A stretch of 64,000 nt of DNA. It comes from Stygiolobus caldivivus (GTDB lineage: Archaea > Thermoproteota > Thermoprotei_A > Sulfolobales > Sulfolobaceae). This document shows, piece by piece, positions 7,543 through 16,330 of this stretch. The notes beneath the pieces are model-generated. The model saw only the letters and a program-made list of their open reading frames with translations, had not been told where the DNA came from and did no database searches. Positions within the stretch are counted from its first letter, which is position 1. Each line of letters starts with the position of its first letter. The position numbers were made by a program, and so were the translations under genes. The stretch spans positions 2,294,001-2,358,000 of the forward strand of contig NZ_AP024597.1 in assembly GCF_019704315.1 (NCBI RefSeq), given 5' to 3'.

Positions 7543-9747
7543 ATGGGGCTCAGGATAAAAAAAGAAGAAGAGCTGAAAATAGTAGGGATGCATTGCTCAA
7601 CGTGCGCGTCAACAGTATCTAAAGCAATAAAGGGAGTCCAGGGTGTTGAAGACGTAAACGTCAATCTGGCATCGGGAGAAGCAAAAATAGTAGTTCAAGA
7701 CAAGAGAAAGTTGAAAGATATTATAAACGCTGTAAGGAAGGCTGGATATGACGTCATAACCCAAAAGTTCAATATCATAGTAGAAGTTAGCGAAGAAGAG
7801 ATACTAAAGGTCAAAGAAATTACGGAAGGAATTGATGGGGTCATAAGTGTAAGGGCAGGGAGAGATAACCTCTTGGTAGAAGTAAACCCGATGACGACAT
7901 CCCCCGAGACCGTTATAGAAGAGCTCAAAAAAAGAGGATATAAAGTTAAGGTCTCGAACCTTAAACAAAGCAGAAAATCCGACTTTAAAGACCTCTTAAC
8001 CAGACTAGTAATTTCCTCAATTTTCACCTCACTAGTGTTACTGTTCCCCTCACCTGTTTTACAACTGATCTTCTCGCTCCCGGTTCAGTTCTACTCCGGG
8101 CTAAGGTTCCACAAAGGTATGATCAGGGCATTTAGGAATAAAACTACTAATATGGACGTCTTGGTTTCCCTTTCCTCGAACATAGCATGGTTTTACAGCC
8201 TCTTCTCCTTTAACAACCCATTCTTTTCAGCGTCATCTCTACTCATCACCTTTATCCTCTTAGGAAAAACCCTTGAAGCTTACCTAAAGGAGAGGGCGAG
8301 CGAACATATAGTGTCACTCCTTAACGTTAAAGCCAGAAAAGTCACCGAAAAAGGGGAAATAGAAGTTAACGCTTCGGACCTAAAACCCGGTGATATAGTA
8401 ACCGTAAAGAGCGGTGAGGTGATCCCCGCTGACGGAGTCGTTGACGATGGAGAAGGGTATGTAGATGAGTCCATATACACTGGTGAAGCAGTACCCACAA
8501 GAAAGAAGAAAGGAGACCCAGTAGTAGGGGGGTCAGTCCTCAATTCAGGTTTCCTGAGGGTTTATGTGACGAGGACTGGAGAGAGGACTTATCTATTCCA
8601 GGTGGTCGAGGCGGTCAGGGAAGCGGAAGCGATAAGGTTGCCTATACAACAGCTGGTGGATAAGATTTCGGAGGTTTTTGTGCCGACAATAATCGCGGTA
8701 TCTATAACTGCATTCCTCACCTGGTTTTACATTTTACATTTTCCCCTATCTTTTTCCGTGTTAATTGCTGTGGCAGTCCTTGCTTCAGCTTGTCCTTGTG
8801 GGTTCGGGCTCGCGACTCCTATGGCAATCATCGTAGGACTTAGAAAACTACTGAAAAAGGGTATTGTAGTCAGGCACGGTGAAGCATTAGAAAAGCTAAA
8901 GGAAGTAGAAGCATTTGTGTTTGATAAGACCGGGACTATAACTAAAGGAGTAATCAAGGTGTCAAGATACGAAGGAGAGGTGGAGCTAGCCTCGTCTCTT
9001 GAGAAGCTCAGTAACCACCCAGTAGCTCGAGCTATAGCTACACTAGGGAAAGAGAGGCATGACGTAAGAGAGTTCACCGAATTTAAAGGCGAAGGAGTAT
9101 ACGGCAAAGTAGATGGAAAAGACGTAATTGTGGGAAAGAGGGAATTTGTTATGAAAAACTGTGAGGGAGATGGAAAAGACGCTGACGTGCTTGTATGTGT
9201 AAACGGAAGGATAAGTGGGTATATCTGGCTGGAGGACGAAATTAAAGAAGAAGCGGTAAAGGTAGTGAGTTTTCTTAAGGAGCAGGGCTATGAAGTTATA
9301 GTGGCAACAGGAGACTCAAGCAACTTCGCTGACCGCGTAGGTGAAACCCTAGGAGTTAAAGTCCATAAGGGGCTCTCACCAGATGATAAAGTAGAGCTCA
9401 TTAGGAGCCTAAGTAAAAGAGTGGCTTTTGTCGGCGATGGGGTTAACGATGCTATGGCCCTCAAAGAGGCTTATGTAGGGATAGCTCTCTCTACGGGCAC
9501 TGAAATCGCCAAATACGCTGGGGATATAATAATCCCGTCTCTAGAAGTAATCCCATCGCTATTGAAACAGAGTAAGAGGACTGTAAGAAAGATAAAGGAA
9601 AACATAGCGTGGGCTTTAGCATATAATTCCGTCCTAGTGCCTATAGCTTCCGGAATGTTATACCCGTTCTATCTACCTCCAGAATACGCAGCACTCGCTA
9701 TGTCAATGAATAGTGTAAGTATAGTACTGTGGAGTTTTGTCCAGTGA
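7543..9747 (+). CDS. copA: copper-exporting P1B-type ATPase
   Basis: 734 residues, membrane-bound; exports Cu(I) with ATP hydrolysis. The N-terminal heavy-metal domain has GMHCSTC (Cys18, Cys21). A second N-terminal domain (about residues 76-138) has the same fold pattern but no CxxC and is probably degenerate. The actuator loop is YTGEAVP (about 312-318). The transmembrane metal site is CPC (417-419), phosphorylation is at Asp461 (DKTGT), HP is at 492-493 (SNHPVARA), and the hinge is VGDGVND. These motifs define a Cu+-type pump. It follows copM directly and is probably induced by copper through CopT. Confidence 0.95.
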   Translation: MGLRIKKEEELKIVGMHCSTCASTVSKAIKGVQGVEDVNVNLASGEAKIVVQDKRKLKDIINAVRKAGYDVITQKFNIIVEVSEEEILKVKEITEGIDGVISVRAGRDNLLVEVNPMTTSPETVIEELKKRGYKVKVSNLKQSRKSDFKDLLTRLVISSIFTSLVLLFPSPVLQLIFSLPVQFYSGLRFHKGMIRAFRNKTTNMDVLVSLSSNIAWFYSLFSFNNPFFSASSLLITFILLGKTLEAYLKERASEHIVSLLNVKARKVTEKGEIEVNASDLKPGDIVTVKSGEVIPADGVVDDGEGYVDESIYTGEAVPTRKKKGDPVVGGSVLNSGFLRVYVTRTGERTYLFQVVEAVREAEAIRLPIQQLVDKISEVFVPTIIAVSITAFLTWFYILHFPLSFSVLIAVAVLASACPCGFGLATPMAIIVGLRKLLKKGIVVRHGEALEKLKEVEAFVFDKTGTITKGVIKVSRYEGEVELASSLEKLSNHPVARAIATLGKERHDVREFTEFKGEGVYGKVDGKDVIVGKREFVMKNCEGDGKDADVLVCVNGRISGYIWLEDEIKEEAVKVVSFLKEQGYEVIVATGDSSNFADRVGETLGVKVHKGLSPDDKVELIRSLSKRVAFVGDGVNDAMALKEAYVGIALSTGTEIAKYAGDIIIPSLEVIPSLLKQSKRTVRKIKENIAWALAYNSVLVPIASGMLYPFYLPPEYAALAMSMNSVSIVLWSFVQ

Positions 9748-9790
9748 ACGACTGTTACGAATAAATACTCTGAAAACATAATACTTTTTA

Positions 9791-10042
9791 ATGGAAAAAG
9801 CAATTGAAGAGGGTTTTAAGAAGTTCTCGGAGTTAGTTGAAAAACCGGGCCTTTTCGTAGATGACGATGGTGCTTACTTTTTGATCGGAATAGGGATTCC
9901 TAACTGTAAAAATAATTCAAAAATAGTAGATGAAGTACTTAATGAGATCTATAAATATACTGAGGAAATAAACGTTACTATTTTAATTGTCCCAGAGAGC
10001 GTATATCCTGAAGTTACGTCAAAGCTAAGAAGGCTGAAGTGA
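9791..10042 (+). CDS. small hypothetical protein
   Basis: 83 residues, acidic N-terminal half and a beta-alpha C-terminal half (NVTILIVPESVYPEV). No family recognised. The ATG lies 43 bases after copA, preceded by an AT-rich stretch that could be its own TATA box. Its stop codon overlaps the C box of a candidate box C/D sRNA. The motif ILIVPESVYPEV is loosely like IVIILPENYDNEI in the small protein at 56646-56921; whether they are related cannot be judged by eye. Confidence 0.55.
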   Translation: MEKAIEEGFKKFSELVEKPGLFVDDDGAYFLIGIGIPNCKNNSKIVDEVLNEIYKYTEEINVTILIVPESVYPEVTSKLRRLK

Positions 10043-10090
10043 TGATTTTTAGGGGAGCCTGAGAGGTGAAGACGCGGTTACTCGCTGACT
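10037..10090 (+). ncRNA. box C/D guide sRNA
   Basis: All four boxes are present in order with the usual spacing. Box C is GTGATGA (10039-10045), followed by a 13-base guide, then box D' CTGA (10059-10062). A 3-base linker leads to box C' GTGAAGA (10066-10072), a 12-base guide CGCGGTTACTCG, and box D CTGA (10085-10088). Such RNAs guide 2'-O-methylation with L7Ae, Nop5 and fibrillarin. By the D+5 rule the guides would modify C in GCUCC and U in CGAGU; I could not search rRNA or tRNA for these targets. Box C overlaps the stop codon of the preceding gene. The rest of the gap to 10348 shows nothing else certain. Confidence 0.75.
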
Positions 10091-10348
10091 ACCCTTACTT
10101 AGGTCATAAACCATAACAGACACACATCTGGACTAACACAGCTATAACTTAAGTGCGATAAATTCTGTAAGCTACTCGCTGTATTAAAAATACGTTGCCC
10201 TTGAAAGCCACAAGGGGTACAAATATAGAGTTACTATACTACTCGTTGGATCTCATCACTCCGTTAAACCTAAACTTTTATGCCCTAATGCAAATGATTT
10301 TTTGGATAAACTTTTAATTACTTTTAATCCTTCTCAATACGGCTACAG

Positions 10349-10753
10349 CTATTTAGCACAACTTTCAATTACCCTGTCCAATGCGTGTTCAGCCCCGCTC
10401 CTAAAATGCTCCTCAGTCCACCTTTCCCTCAGGTTGAAAGGAAAGGTCAATCTAACATTCCACTTGGAGCAGACCTTTTCTCCATCTATGTATATCTCGT
10501 GCTGTCCTATTACCGGGCCTTTAAGATAGTTGATTATTACCTTATTCTCCTCACTGTGTACTTCAATCCTCACCTTACCCTTAGAGGGAAAGGCAAATTT
10601 CACTTCTCCTTCATAAACTCCCTTACTTACTTCAACGACGTTAAGCTCCCTAGTCCCCTTCCAGAACTCCGGAATTTTTCTCACATCACTTATAATATCC
10701 CAAACTCTCTCTCTACCATATTTAATGTCCTTACATACTACAAAACTGATCAT
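10349..10753 (-). CDS. SRPBCC (START-like) superfamily protein
   Basis: 134 residues with the pattern of a helix-grip fold: an N-terminal strand, a helix with VWDIISDVRKIPEFW, alternating beta strands (GVYEGEVKFAF, RIEVHSEENKVIINY) and a C-terminal helix ending DRVIESC. Such proteins bind hydrophobic ligands in a cavity or act as cyclases; the ligand is unknown. Its start overlaps the stop of the upstream methyltransferase by four bases, so the two are coupled in one operon. Confidence 0.65.
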   Translation of the reverse strand: MISFVVCKDIKYGRERVWDIISDVRKIPEFWKGTRELNVVEVSKGVYEGEVKFAFPSKGKVRIEVHSEENKVIINYLKGPVIGQHEIYIDGEKVCSKWNVRLTFPFNLRERWTEEHFRSGAEHALDRVIESCAK

Positions 10754-11247
10754 TTCTTGAGCACCATACCATACTGATAAGGGCTAGGAGTGAACTTTTC
10801 TAAAAGGGTAAAACCCTTAAAAAATTGTAAATATTCTTCTTCGGTCATCCTTTTCCAAACAGGTGGTCCCATAGGGGTCTGCTCTTTCTTCCAGTCCACG
10901 ATTATGACCCTGCCGCCCGCTTTTAAAACCCTCTCTATCTCCTTAACTACGTCTTCCTTTTTGTCCATATCGTGAAAAGAATTAGCTAGAATCACTATAT
11001 CCACATTATCACTTTCTAGAGAAGTTTGTTCAGCTGACTCACATAAAAAAGTAGCTGACGGAGCTGATTCTTTGGCTAAGCTTAGGGCAATACAATCTTT
11101 ATCAATGCAATACACTTTCTTGGCTAGCTTACACAATATTTTACAATAATAACCGGGACCACATCCTAAATCCGCAACAATATCGTTAGGCGAAATATAG
11201 CGGGGGAGGAACTCTTCAGGGTTTTCAGCATGTATTACAAATCTCAC
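10750..11247 (-). CDS. class I SAM-dependent methyltransferase
   Basis: 165 residues. The SAM-binding motif I is DLGCGPGYY (about residues 26-34), the acidic motif II is VYCIDKD, and the motif IV region is DIVILANSFHDMDKKEDVV, as in UbiE/Methyltransf_11 enzymes. The substrate is not identifiable; family members methylate small molecules, quinones or proteins. It is coupled to the downstream SRPBCC gene by a 4-base overlap, which hints that a hydrophobic ligand could be involved, but that is inference. The start ATG at 11247 lies 57 bases after the PaREP1-like gene. Confidence 0.8.
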   Translation of the reverse strand: MRFVIHAENPEEFLPRYISPNDIVADLGCGPGYYCKILCKLAKKVYCIDKDCIALSLAKESAPSATFLCESAEQTSLESDNVDIVILANSFHDMDKKEDVVKEIERVLKAGGRVIIVDWKKEQTPMGPPVWKRMTEEEYLQFFKGFTLLEKFTPSPYQYGMVLKK

Positions 11248-11303
11248 AAATATTTAAACTCACAGTATTTTTAAAATTTTACTATCACTATTTTAAACAA
11301 ATT

Positions 11304-11774
11304 TTATATAACACCTTCTAACTTCTTTACAAGTTTAGTGAGGTTGTCGACCCTGAACTTAAACTCCGCTTCTCCCTGTGGTCTTGGGTGGTATTCCCCA
11401 TGTAGTTTTTCGGAGTTAACGAATAGCTTAACTAATTCCCCGTCGTTAAACTTATATGAAAGGTAGTCAATTAGAGAAAAATAGTCCTGATAATTAGTTA
11501 TCTCAAATCCTAGCTTCATAGCCACAGCCTGCATTATAAATGCTAGTCCTTTCCAGTACATCTCCCCAGACTCTATTAGTTCACCTTTCTTCTCAAGTAT
11601 TTTACCTTGTTCAATGTATTCTTTGCTAATATTCTGCAAAATTTTTAATTTTTCATCGGTCGTAGCTTTATCAAGGACTAACTTTATTATTACTTCGCTT
11701 ACTGATAACCTATCCTCCTCTCCTAACCTCTGTAGATAGTTAAATATTTCATCCGGTACTACTACTTCCTTCAT
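11304..11774 (-). CDS. PaREP1-like helical protein, coupled to kinase 1
   Basis: 156 residues, nearly all helical. Residues 1-37 look like an isolated ribbon-helix-helix or similar start. Then follow paired helices (KGELIESGEMYWKGLAFIMQAVAMK) and a C-terminal helix after a His-rich turn (LHGEYHPRPQGEAEF). The order resembles PaREP1 proteins, which are common in hyperthermophilic Crenarchaeota and are distantly HEPN-like. Function is unknown. The ATG lies 26 bases inside the 3' end of the membrane kinase gene, so translation is probably coupled, and it may be a kinase partner or substrate. Confidence 0.55.
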   Translation of the reverse strand: MKEVVVPDEIFNYLQRLGEEDRLSVSEVIIKLVLDKATTDEKLKILQNISKEYIEQGKILEKKGELIESGEMYWKGLAFIMQAVAMKLGFEITNYQDYFSLIDYLSYKFNDGELVKLFVNSEKLHGEYHPRPQGEAEFKFRVDNLTKLVKKLEGVI

Positions 11775-13878
11775 TATTATTTATTATCTCCTCTAGCCTT
11801 TTATATACTTCTAGTGCTGAAGGTCTTTTTTCCGGTTCAGGTGAAGTCATGCTCTTAATTAGTTCTACTAGACGTCTATCTACGGGTTCTTCAACAGTGA
11901 AGGCCTCATGGAACTTTACATATATCTCCTTAGCCTTCTGGAGAGAAGGCAGAGGGTCTTTATTATCTTTATACAGCAGTTCTGCGTCATTAATTTGGCT
12001 TACCACCTCTCTCGGGTTAAAGGGTTGCCTAGTGAGGAGAGTATAAAGTGTAGCCCCTAAGGAGTATATATCCATGGAGAACTGAGCACCCTCTCCCTTA
12101 AACAGAGCTTCTACTTGGTCAATGGGGCAATATTCTGGAGTATACTGGATAAACCTTTCACCCCTCTTTCTGGCTGAACCCAGGTCACTGAGCTTTACTT
12201 TGACCTCTCCTTTAACAAGCTTTTCTAAGACCTCTTTACCAGTCTTACCGGGCTGTTTAGAAAATAAAATATTTGAAGGCTTTATATCTAAGTGGACAAA
12301 ACCCATTTCATGTATTGCCTTTAATGCACTAGCCATCTCATAACCTATTAAAGCTACAATCTTCCACCATAGGTCTGAGTAAAATACGTTGTTATCGTTC
12401 ATTAAAGACTTGGCGCTACCGCCCTCCATAAACTCCATCACTAGTATCGGAGGTTCCTTCATATAGGCTACTACGTCCCCAGAAAGGATCTTCTTTAAAC
12501 CGAACGAGTCTATCCTGGCATCAACGAACTTAACAATGTTATCGCTCCTTTGTGAGAGGTCTCTAAGTTGCGAGTACTCATTTACAAAATCATAATAACT
12601 AGAGCTCGAGGTTGAAGGAGGCATCAAAATAGGTATCTTTATTGCATATCTCTTACCTTCTTTTTCCCCTACCAACACATAGGAAGAGCCGCCTTTGCCT
12701 AAATAGGAAATTATCTTATACCCATAGAGCTCATTACCTATCCAGATCTCTGGGTCCCAGTTATACTTTAAATAATCTAGTTTGAGGACTTCTATCTCCT
12801 TCATAATATTTACTAATTTAGGTGAAGGGGATATGTCCAGAGCTAATCTGCCTACCTTTTCAGCTAGGTTTATGTCCTTCTCTTTTACAAACCTCAAGTA
12901 GTTTATCACGTCCCTGACCGGGACTTGCTTGAGCTCTAAGAAACACTCCGCTACCTTAGTATAGTCAACGTCTAAATAGTTTATTTTATATGGTCTAAAC
13001 TCCGGTAACTTTACTACTGCGTTACAGAGTTTCATATCTACTAATTTCTTGTAAACTTCAGTTAGGTCGCCCTCATAAATTGATGATACCCTCTCAGCAA
13101 GTCTAAGGTCATTCCTCTTGAACGCTTCTATAATAATATTACCTAAGTCTCTCTGGGAAAAGGTAAAAGCGACAGCCATCGAGCCTGATATCCCGAACAT
13201 TATTGAAAAAGGGGAGACGAAGAGGTAAGCTAAGACTGAACCTAAGGCTATACTAATGGCCGATATTAAGGCATTTACGTACATGTGTATTGCATAGTCT
13301 TTCCTGAGTAAATAGAGGGCAAAAGTAATTATCACTACAGCATATGCTAAATAGGCATACCTGCTTAGTTCCCCGAATAAGTTTATAGCCCAGAATGAAG
13401 GCGAGACGTAAAAGGAATAGAGTACAAGGAACAAGACTTGAGTAACAAAATACGGGATTGCTAGTGTAAAAATACCGCTTGGGTCTAAAGGCTTATCAAA
13501 TAGTGAAAATAGTAGCCCTGAAGAGGCTAATAACACCAAGAATAAGGACGGGTGAAAGAAAATCGATAGGGCTATAATGCCGGCGAGCCCAACCAAGGGT
13601 AATACTCTCTGCCTAAGCGACAAGACTGAAAATAATATACTTATGGCCGATATAATTACGGACGATAGCTGTATAACGTTTGATGTTATAAAACATGAAA
13701 CTATTGAAGCAACTGCGAGAGAAATTCCCAAAGTTCTAAAACTTGGTTTAACTGCTAAAGCTATAATTGGAAGTATAAATATTACCCCTAAGCTTAAAGA
13801 ACCTCCTCTAATAATGTAGAGTATAATAGGGAATAAACCCAAATACACCAATATTTTGTTAACTCTATAAAAATCCAT
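11749..13878 (-). CDS. membrane Ser/Thr protein kinase 1
   Basis: 709 residues from ATG 13878. About 240 N-terminal residues hold many membrane segments. A helical cytosolic region follows, then a eukaryotic-type kinase domain. Kinase motifs: Gly-loop LGKGGSSYV, lysine in YAIKI, catalytic loop HLDIKPSN (His-Leu-Asp in place of HRD), metal loop SDLGSA (DLG in place of DFG), and YCPIDQVE where APE is expected. The start is chosen because TTTATA (13902-13907, minus strand) sits 23 bases upstream; the open frame extends to 13920. WDPEIWIG...YGY precedes the kinase and recurs in the two other kinases of this window. Confidence 0.85.
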   Translation of the reverse strand: MDFYRVNKILVYLGLFPIILYIIRGGSLSLGVIFILPIIALAVKPSFRTLGISLAVASIVSCFITSNVIQLSSVIISAISILFSVLSLRQRVLPLVGLAGIIALSIFFHPSLFLVLLASSGLLFSLFDKPLDPSGIFTLAIPYFVTQVLFLVLYSFYVSPSFWAINLFGELSRYAYLAYAVVIITFALYLLRKDYAIHMYVNALISAISIALGSVLAYLFVSPFSIMFGISGSMAVAFTFSQRDLGNIIIEAFKRNDLRLAERVSSIYEGDLTEVYKKLVDMKLCNAVVKLPEFRPYKINYLDVDYTKVAECFLELKQVPVRDVINYLRFVKEKDINLAEKVGRLALDISPSPKLVNIMKEIEVLKLDYLKYNWDPEIWIGNELYGYKIISYLGKGGSSYVLVGEKEGKRYAIKIPILMPPSTSSSSYYDFVNEYSQLRDLSQRSDNIVKFVDARIDSFGLKKILSGDVVAYMKEPPILVMEFMEGGSAKSLMNDNNVFYSDLWWKIVALIGYEMASALKAIHEMGFVHLDIKPSNILFSKQPGKTGKEVLEKLVKGEVKVKLSDLGSARKRGERFIQYTPEYCPIDQVEALFKGEGAQFSMDIYSLGATLYTLLTRQPFNPREVVSQINDAELLYKDNKDPLPSLQKAKEIYVKFHEAFTVEEPVDRRLVELIKSMTSPEPEKRPSALEVYKRLEEIINNNEGSSSTG

Positions 13879-13901
13879 AAATAAGGGAATGAAATAGAAA
13901 A

Positions 13902-13907
13902 TATAAA
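13902..13907 (-). promoter_or_regulatory. TATA box of membrane kinase 1
   Basis: TTTATA on the minus strand followed by TTTTC, 23 bases before ATG 13878, the usual distance for a leaderless archaeal mRNA. It argues against the longer reading frame starting at 13920. Confidence 0.5.
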
Positions 13908-14016
13908 CTTTTTGTATCATTATATGTTATTTGTTATTTTACAATTCGATTTAGCTTGTAAAAATCCATTAAAACATAGATATTAGACTATTGAAAATAG
14001 AGTAGGACGAGAATTA

Positions 14017-14415
14017 TTATGAATAATCTATTTTCTTCTTTATTTCGTCCTCAATTTTAAGAGGATCCGGGATATCTCTCAATATTTCTATACGCCTTCC
14101 TCCCTTTAAGAAAATATATATCGAACCGCAATTAAATCTGCGTGCTAACCAGCCTTGAGATAAAAACCCGTCTTCAATCTCGGTATACCTTATTTTTTTA
14201 GTTGAAATTAAATTATGTATTATAATATAATCTTCAGATATCTCATAATAACTCATATACTTTATTACGGAGTAGATGGACAAAAGGAGAAATGATATAC
14301 CTATAAAAATTACAAAATCTTCTATTCTACTAATGTTTAGAAAAATTGAAAATAAAAATATTAATATAGACCCCTTTGTTATTGTTTTTGATATCTTTGG
14401 TCTAACAACCAACAT
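14017..14415 (-). CDS. membrane protein with bacterial PH-like domain
   Basis: 132 residues. Two N-terminal membrane segments (about residues 14-55) are followed by a soluble beta-rich part: YYEISEDYIIIHNLISTKKI, RYTEIEDGF, IYIFLKGGRRIEILRDIPDP. This order is that of the small bacterial PH-like (bPH2, DUF304) membrane proteins. The role is unknown. The start lies 37 bases inside the 3' end of the ABC ATPase gene, behind a GGTGGT site, so it is the last gene of the peptide transporter operon or at least coupled to it. Confidence 0.6.
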   Translation of the reverse strand: MLVVRPKISKTITKGSILIFLFSIFLNISRIEDFVIFIGISFLLLSIYSVIKYMSYYEISEDYIIIHNLISTKKIRYTEIEDGFLSQGWLARRFNCGSIYIFLKGGRRIEILRDIPDPLKIEDEIKKKIDYS

Positions 14416-15356
14416 GCTACTTTCCTACCACCGATTTCAAAAAGAGGAGGTTCTGCTCTTCTACATACTTCCATTACATATGGGCATCTGGGGTTAAACC
14501 TACACCCCTTTGGAGGGTTTATAAGAGATGGTACTTCGCCAGAGGGAGGAGTAAGATTCCTTTTAGTAAGGGAGGGCACAGAAGAAATTAAACTCTGAGT
14601 GTATGGGTGCTTAGGCGAAGAAATTATCTCTTCAACTTCCCCTATTTCAACTAATTTCCCTGCGTATAACACGCCTATCCTATCAGAAACATACTTCGCT
14701 ACACTTATGTTATGAGTAATAAACATATAAGTAATATTTTTTTCTTTCTGTAACTTTACTAGCAGATTTAAGATCTGTGCTTGTACCGAGACGTCTAGTG
14801 CAGAAGTAGGTTCATCTAAGACTATAAACTCAGGAGAAGTTATAATTGCCCTTGCTATTGCGACTCTTTGCAATTGACCTCCTGATAACTCTCTCGGATA
14901 CTTATTGGCTACATACTCATAGTCTAGTCCTACTTCCTCTAGTGTATTCCTGATAAGCTTACTTCTCTCCTCTTTAGGTAATTTGCGTATAGCTTCGGAG
15001 AGAATATCTATAATTTTCATCCTAGGATCTAGGCTAGAGGCGGGGTTTTGAAAAACCATTTGCACTTTTCCTCTAATTTTAGATAAATTCGCCTTAGTTA
15101 TTTTATCGTCCTCAAAATATAATTCGCCTGAAGTTGGCACATCGAGAGTGGCGAGAATTCTTCCTAAGGTTGTTTTTCCAGAGCCAGATTCACCTACTAT
15201 CCCTAATATTTCCCCGCTATAAATCTCTAGGTTAATGTCATCCAAAGCTTTAACATAAATCGGCTTTTCCCTTAATAACCTTTCCAATAAGCCTATCTTG
15301 TTTACCTCAAAATATTTCTTTAAATTTATCACTCTATATATGATCTCCTTACTCAT
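14379..15356 (-). CDS. dppF: dipeptide/oligopeptide ABC transporter ATPase (OppF/DppF type)
   Basis: 325 residues. Walker A is GESGSGKTT, Q-loop FQNPASSLDPR, signature LSGGQLQR, Walker B FIVLDEPTSALD and switch histidine FITHN. The C-terminal oligopeptide-transporter extension has the cysteine motif CRFNPRCPYVMEVCR, which in this family can bind an iron-sulfur cluster. It energises import through the two permeases encoded upstream. It starts with ATG 18 bases after the dppD stop, behind an AAGGTG ribosome site that lies in a tandem duplication. Confidence 0.9.
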   Translation of the reverse strand: MSKEIIYRVINLKKYFEVNKIGLLERLLREKPIYVKALDDINLEIYSGEILGIVGESGSGKTTLGRILATLDVPTSGELYFEDDKITKANLSKIRGKVQMVFQNPASSLDPRMKIIDILSEAIRKLPKEERSKLIRNTLEEVGLDYEYVANKYPRELSGGQLQRVAIARAIITSPEFIVLDEPTSALDVSVQAQILNLLVKLQKEKNITYMFITHNISVAKYVSDRIGVLYAGKLVEIGEVEEIISSPKHPYTQSLISSVPSLTKRNLTPPSGEVPSLINPPKGCRFNPRCPYVMEVCRRAEPPLFEIGGRKVACWLLDQRYQKQ

Positions 15357-15362
15357 ACAGCT

Positions 15363-15403
15363 AACACCTTACTTTACGCCCACCAACACCTTACTTTACG
15401 CCC
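15363..15403. repeat. 22-bp tandem duplication at the dppD/dppF junction
   Basis: A 19-base block (15363-15381) is repeated perfectly at 15385-15403, a period of 22. It covers the last codons of dppD, its stop and the ribosome site of dppF. Without one copy, dppD would read GRKVRC and stop at TAG. Confidence 0.85.
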
Positions 15404-16330
15404 CTTCACGTCTAACAATTCCGGTTCTCTTGACTTGCATTGTTCAATTACCTTACTACATCTAGGGTTGAATTTACACCCTGAAGGTAAAACTAAGAAG
15501 GATGGAGGAGACCCTGGTATAGCCCTTAACTCTCCATCTTTTTTAGTTGACGTCGGAATACTGGAGATTAACCCTTGTGTATACGGGTGTAAAGGATTCT
15601 TTATAACCTCTTCGATGTTTCCGTCTTCCATTATCCTACCCGCATACATTACTACTAGCCTATCTGCTATAGCATAAACCAACGAGATATCGTGAGATAT
15701 AAAGAGAATTGAGATCTTTTCTTCATCCCTTAACTGCTTAAAGAGTTTTACTATCTGCGCTTGAATTGTTACATCTAGAGCAGAGGTAGGTTCATCGGCT
15801 ATCAAGACTCTAGGCCTCAGAATTAAAGCCATAGCAATAACCACTCTTTGAATTTGTCCCCCCGATAATTGATGAGGATATTTCTTTATAATTTCCTCGG
15901 GATCTGGAAGTCTAACTGCCTTAACAGCATCTAGTATAATTTCCTTAGCTTCCTTCTCATCTACGTTTGGCTTCTTTACCTTAACTGCTTCTAAAAGTTG
16001 GTCTTTAATACGCTTTACAGGATTTAGACTGTTTAAAGGATTTTGAAGGATCATAAAGATACCTGAGCCCCTAATTTTAGTCATCTCGTTCTCAGGAATC
16101 TTTACTATATCTTTTCCTTGGAAGAATATAGACCCCTTCTCTATAAATGAATTAGGTGGAAGAAGCCTAATTATAGAATGTCCCAAGGTACTTTTACCGG
16201 ATCCCGATTCACCAACAATGCCCACTATCTCCCCTTGTTCTAGTGAAAAATTTATGTCATGCAGTACTGTAAATTTTCCTATTAATGCCTTATATCCCAC
16301 ACTAAGACCCTTAACTTCTAACAGACTCAA
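15374..16330 (-). CDS. dppD: dipeptide/oligopeptide ABC transporter ATPase (OppD/DppD type)
   Basis: 318 residues. Walker A is GESGSGKST, Q-loop LQNPLNSLNP, signature LSGGQIQR, Walker B LIADEPTSALD and switch FISHD. The C-terminal extension has CKFNPRCSKVIEQCK. It pairs with the DppF ATPase below DppB and DppC. Its start overlaps the dppC stop by four bases. The C-terminus (RCWWA, then TAA) is created by a 22-bp tandem duplication and differs from the shorter ending that would otherwise occur. Confidence 0.9.
   Translation of the reverse strand: MSLLEVKGLSVGYKALIGKFTVLHDINFSLEQGEIVGIVGESGSGKSTLGHSIIRLLPPNSFIEKGSIFFQGKDIVKIPENEMTKIRGSGIFMILQNPLNSLNPVKRIKDQLLEAVKVKKPNVDEKEAKEIILDAVKAVRLPDPEEIIKKYPHQLSGGQIQRVVIAMALILRPRVLIADEPTSALDVTIQAQIVKLFKQLRDEEKISILFISHDISLVYAIADRLVVMYAGRIMEDGNIEEVIKNPLHPYTQGLISSIPTSTKKDGELRAIPGSPPSFLVLPSGCKFNPRCSKVIEQCKSREPELLDVKGRKVRCWWA

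Noticed and set aside
5154-10240. Recurring TACTCGCTG-like word
   Set aside because: It recurs at 5158, 10077, 10172 and 10232, but only the one inside the C/D sRNA has a functional context; the rest are not part of any structure.
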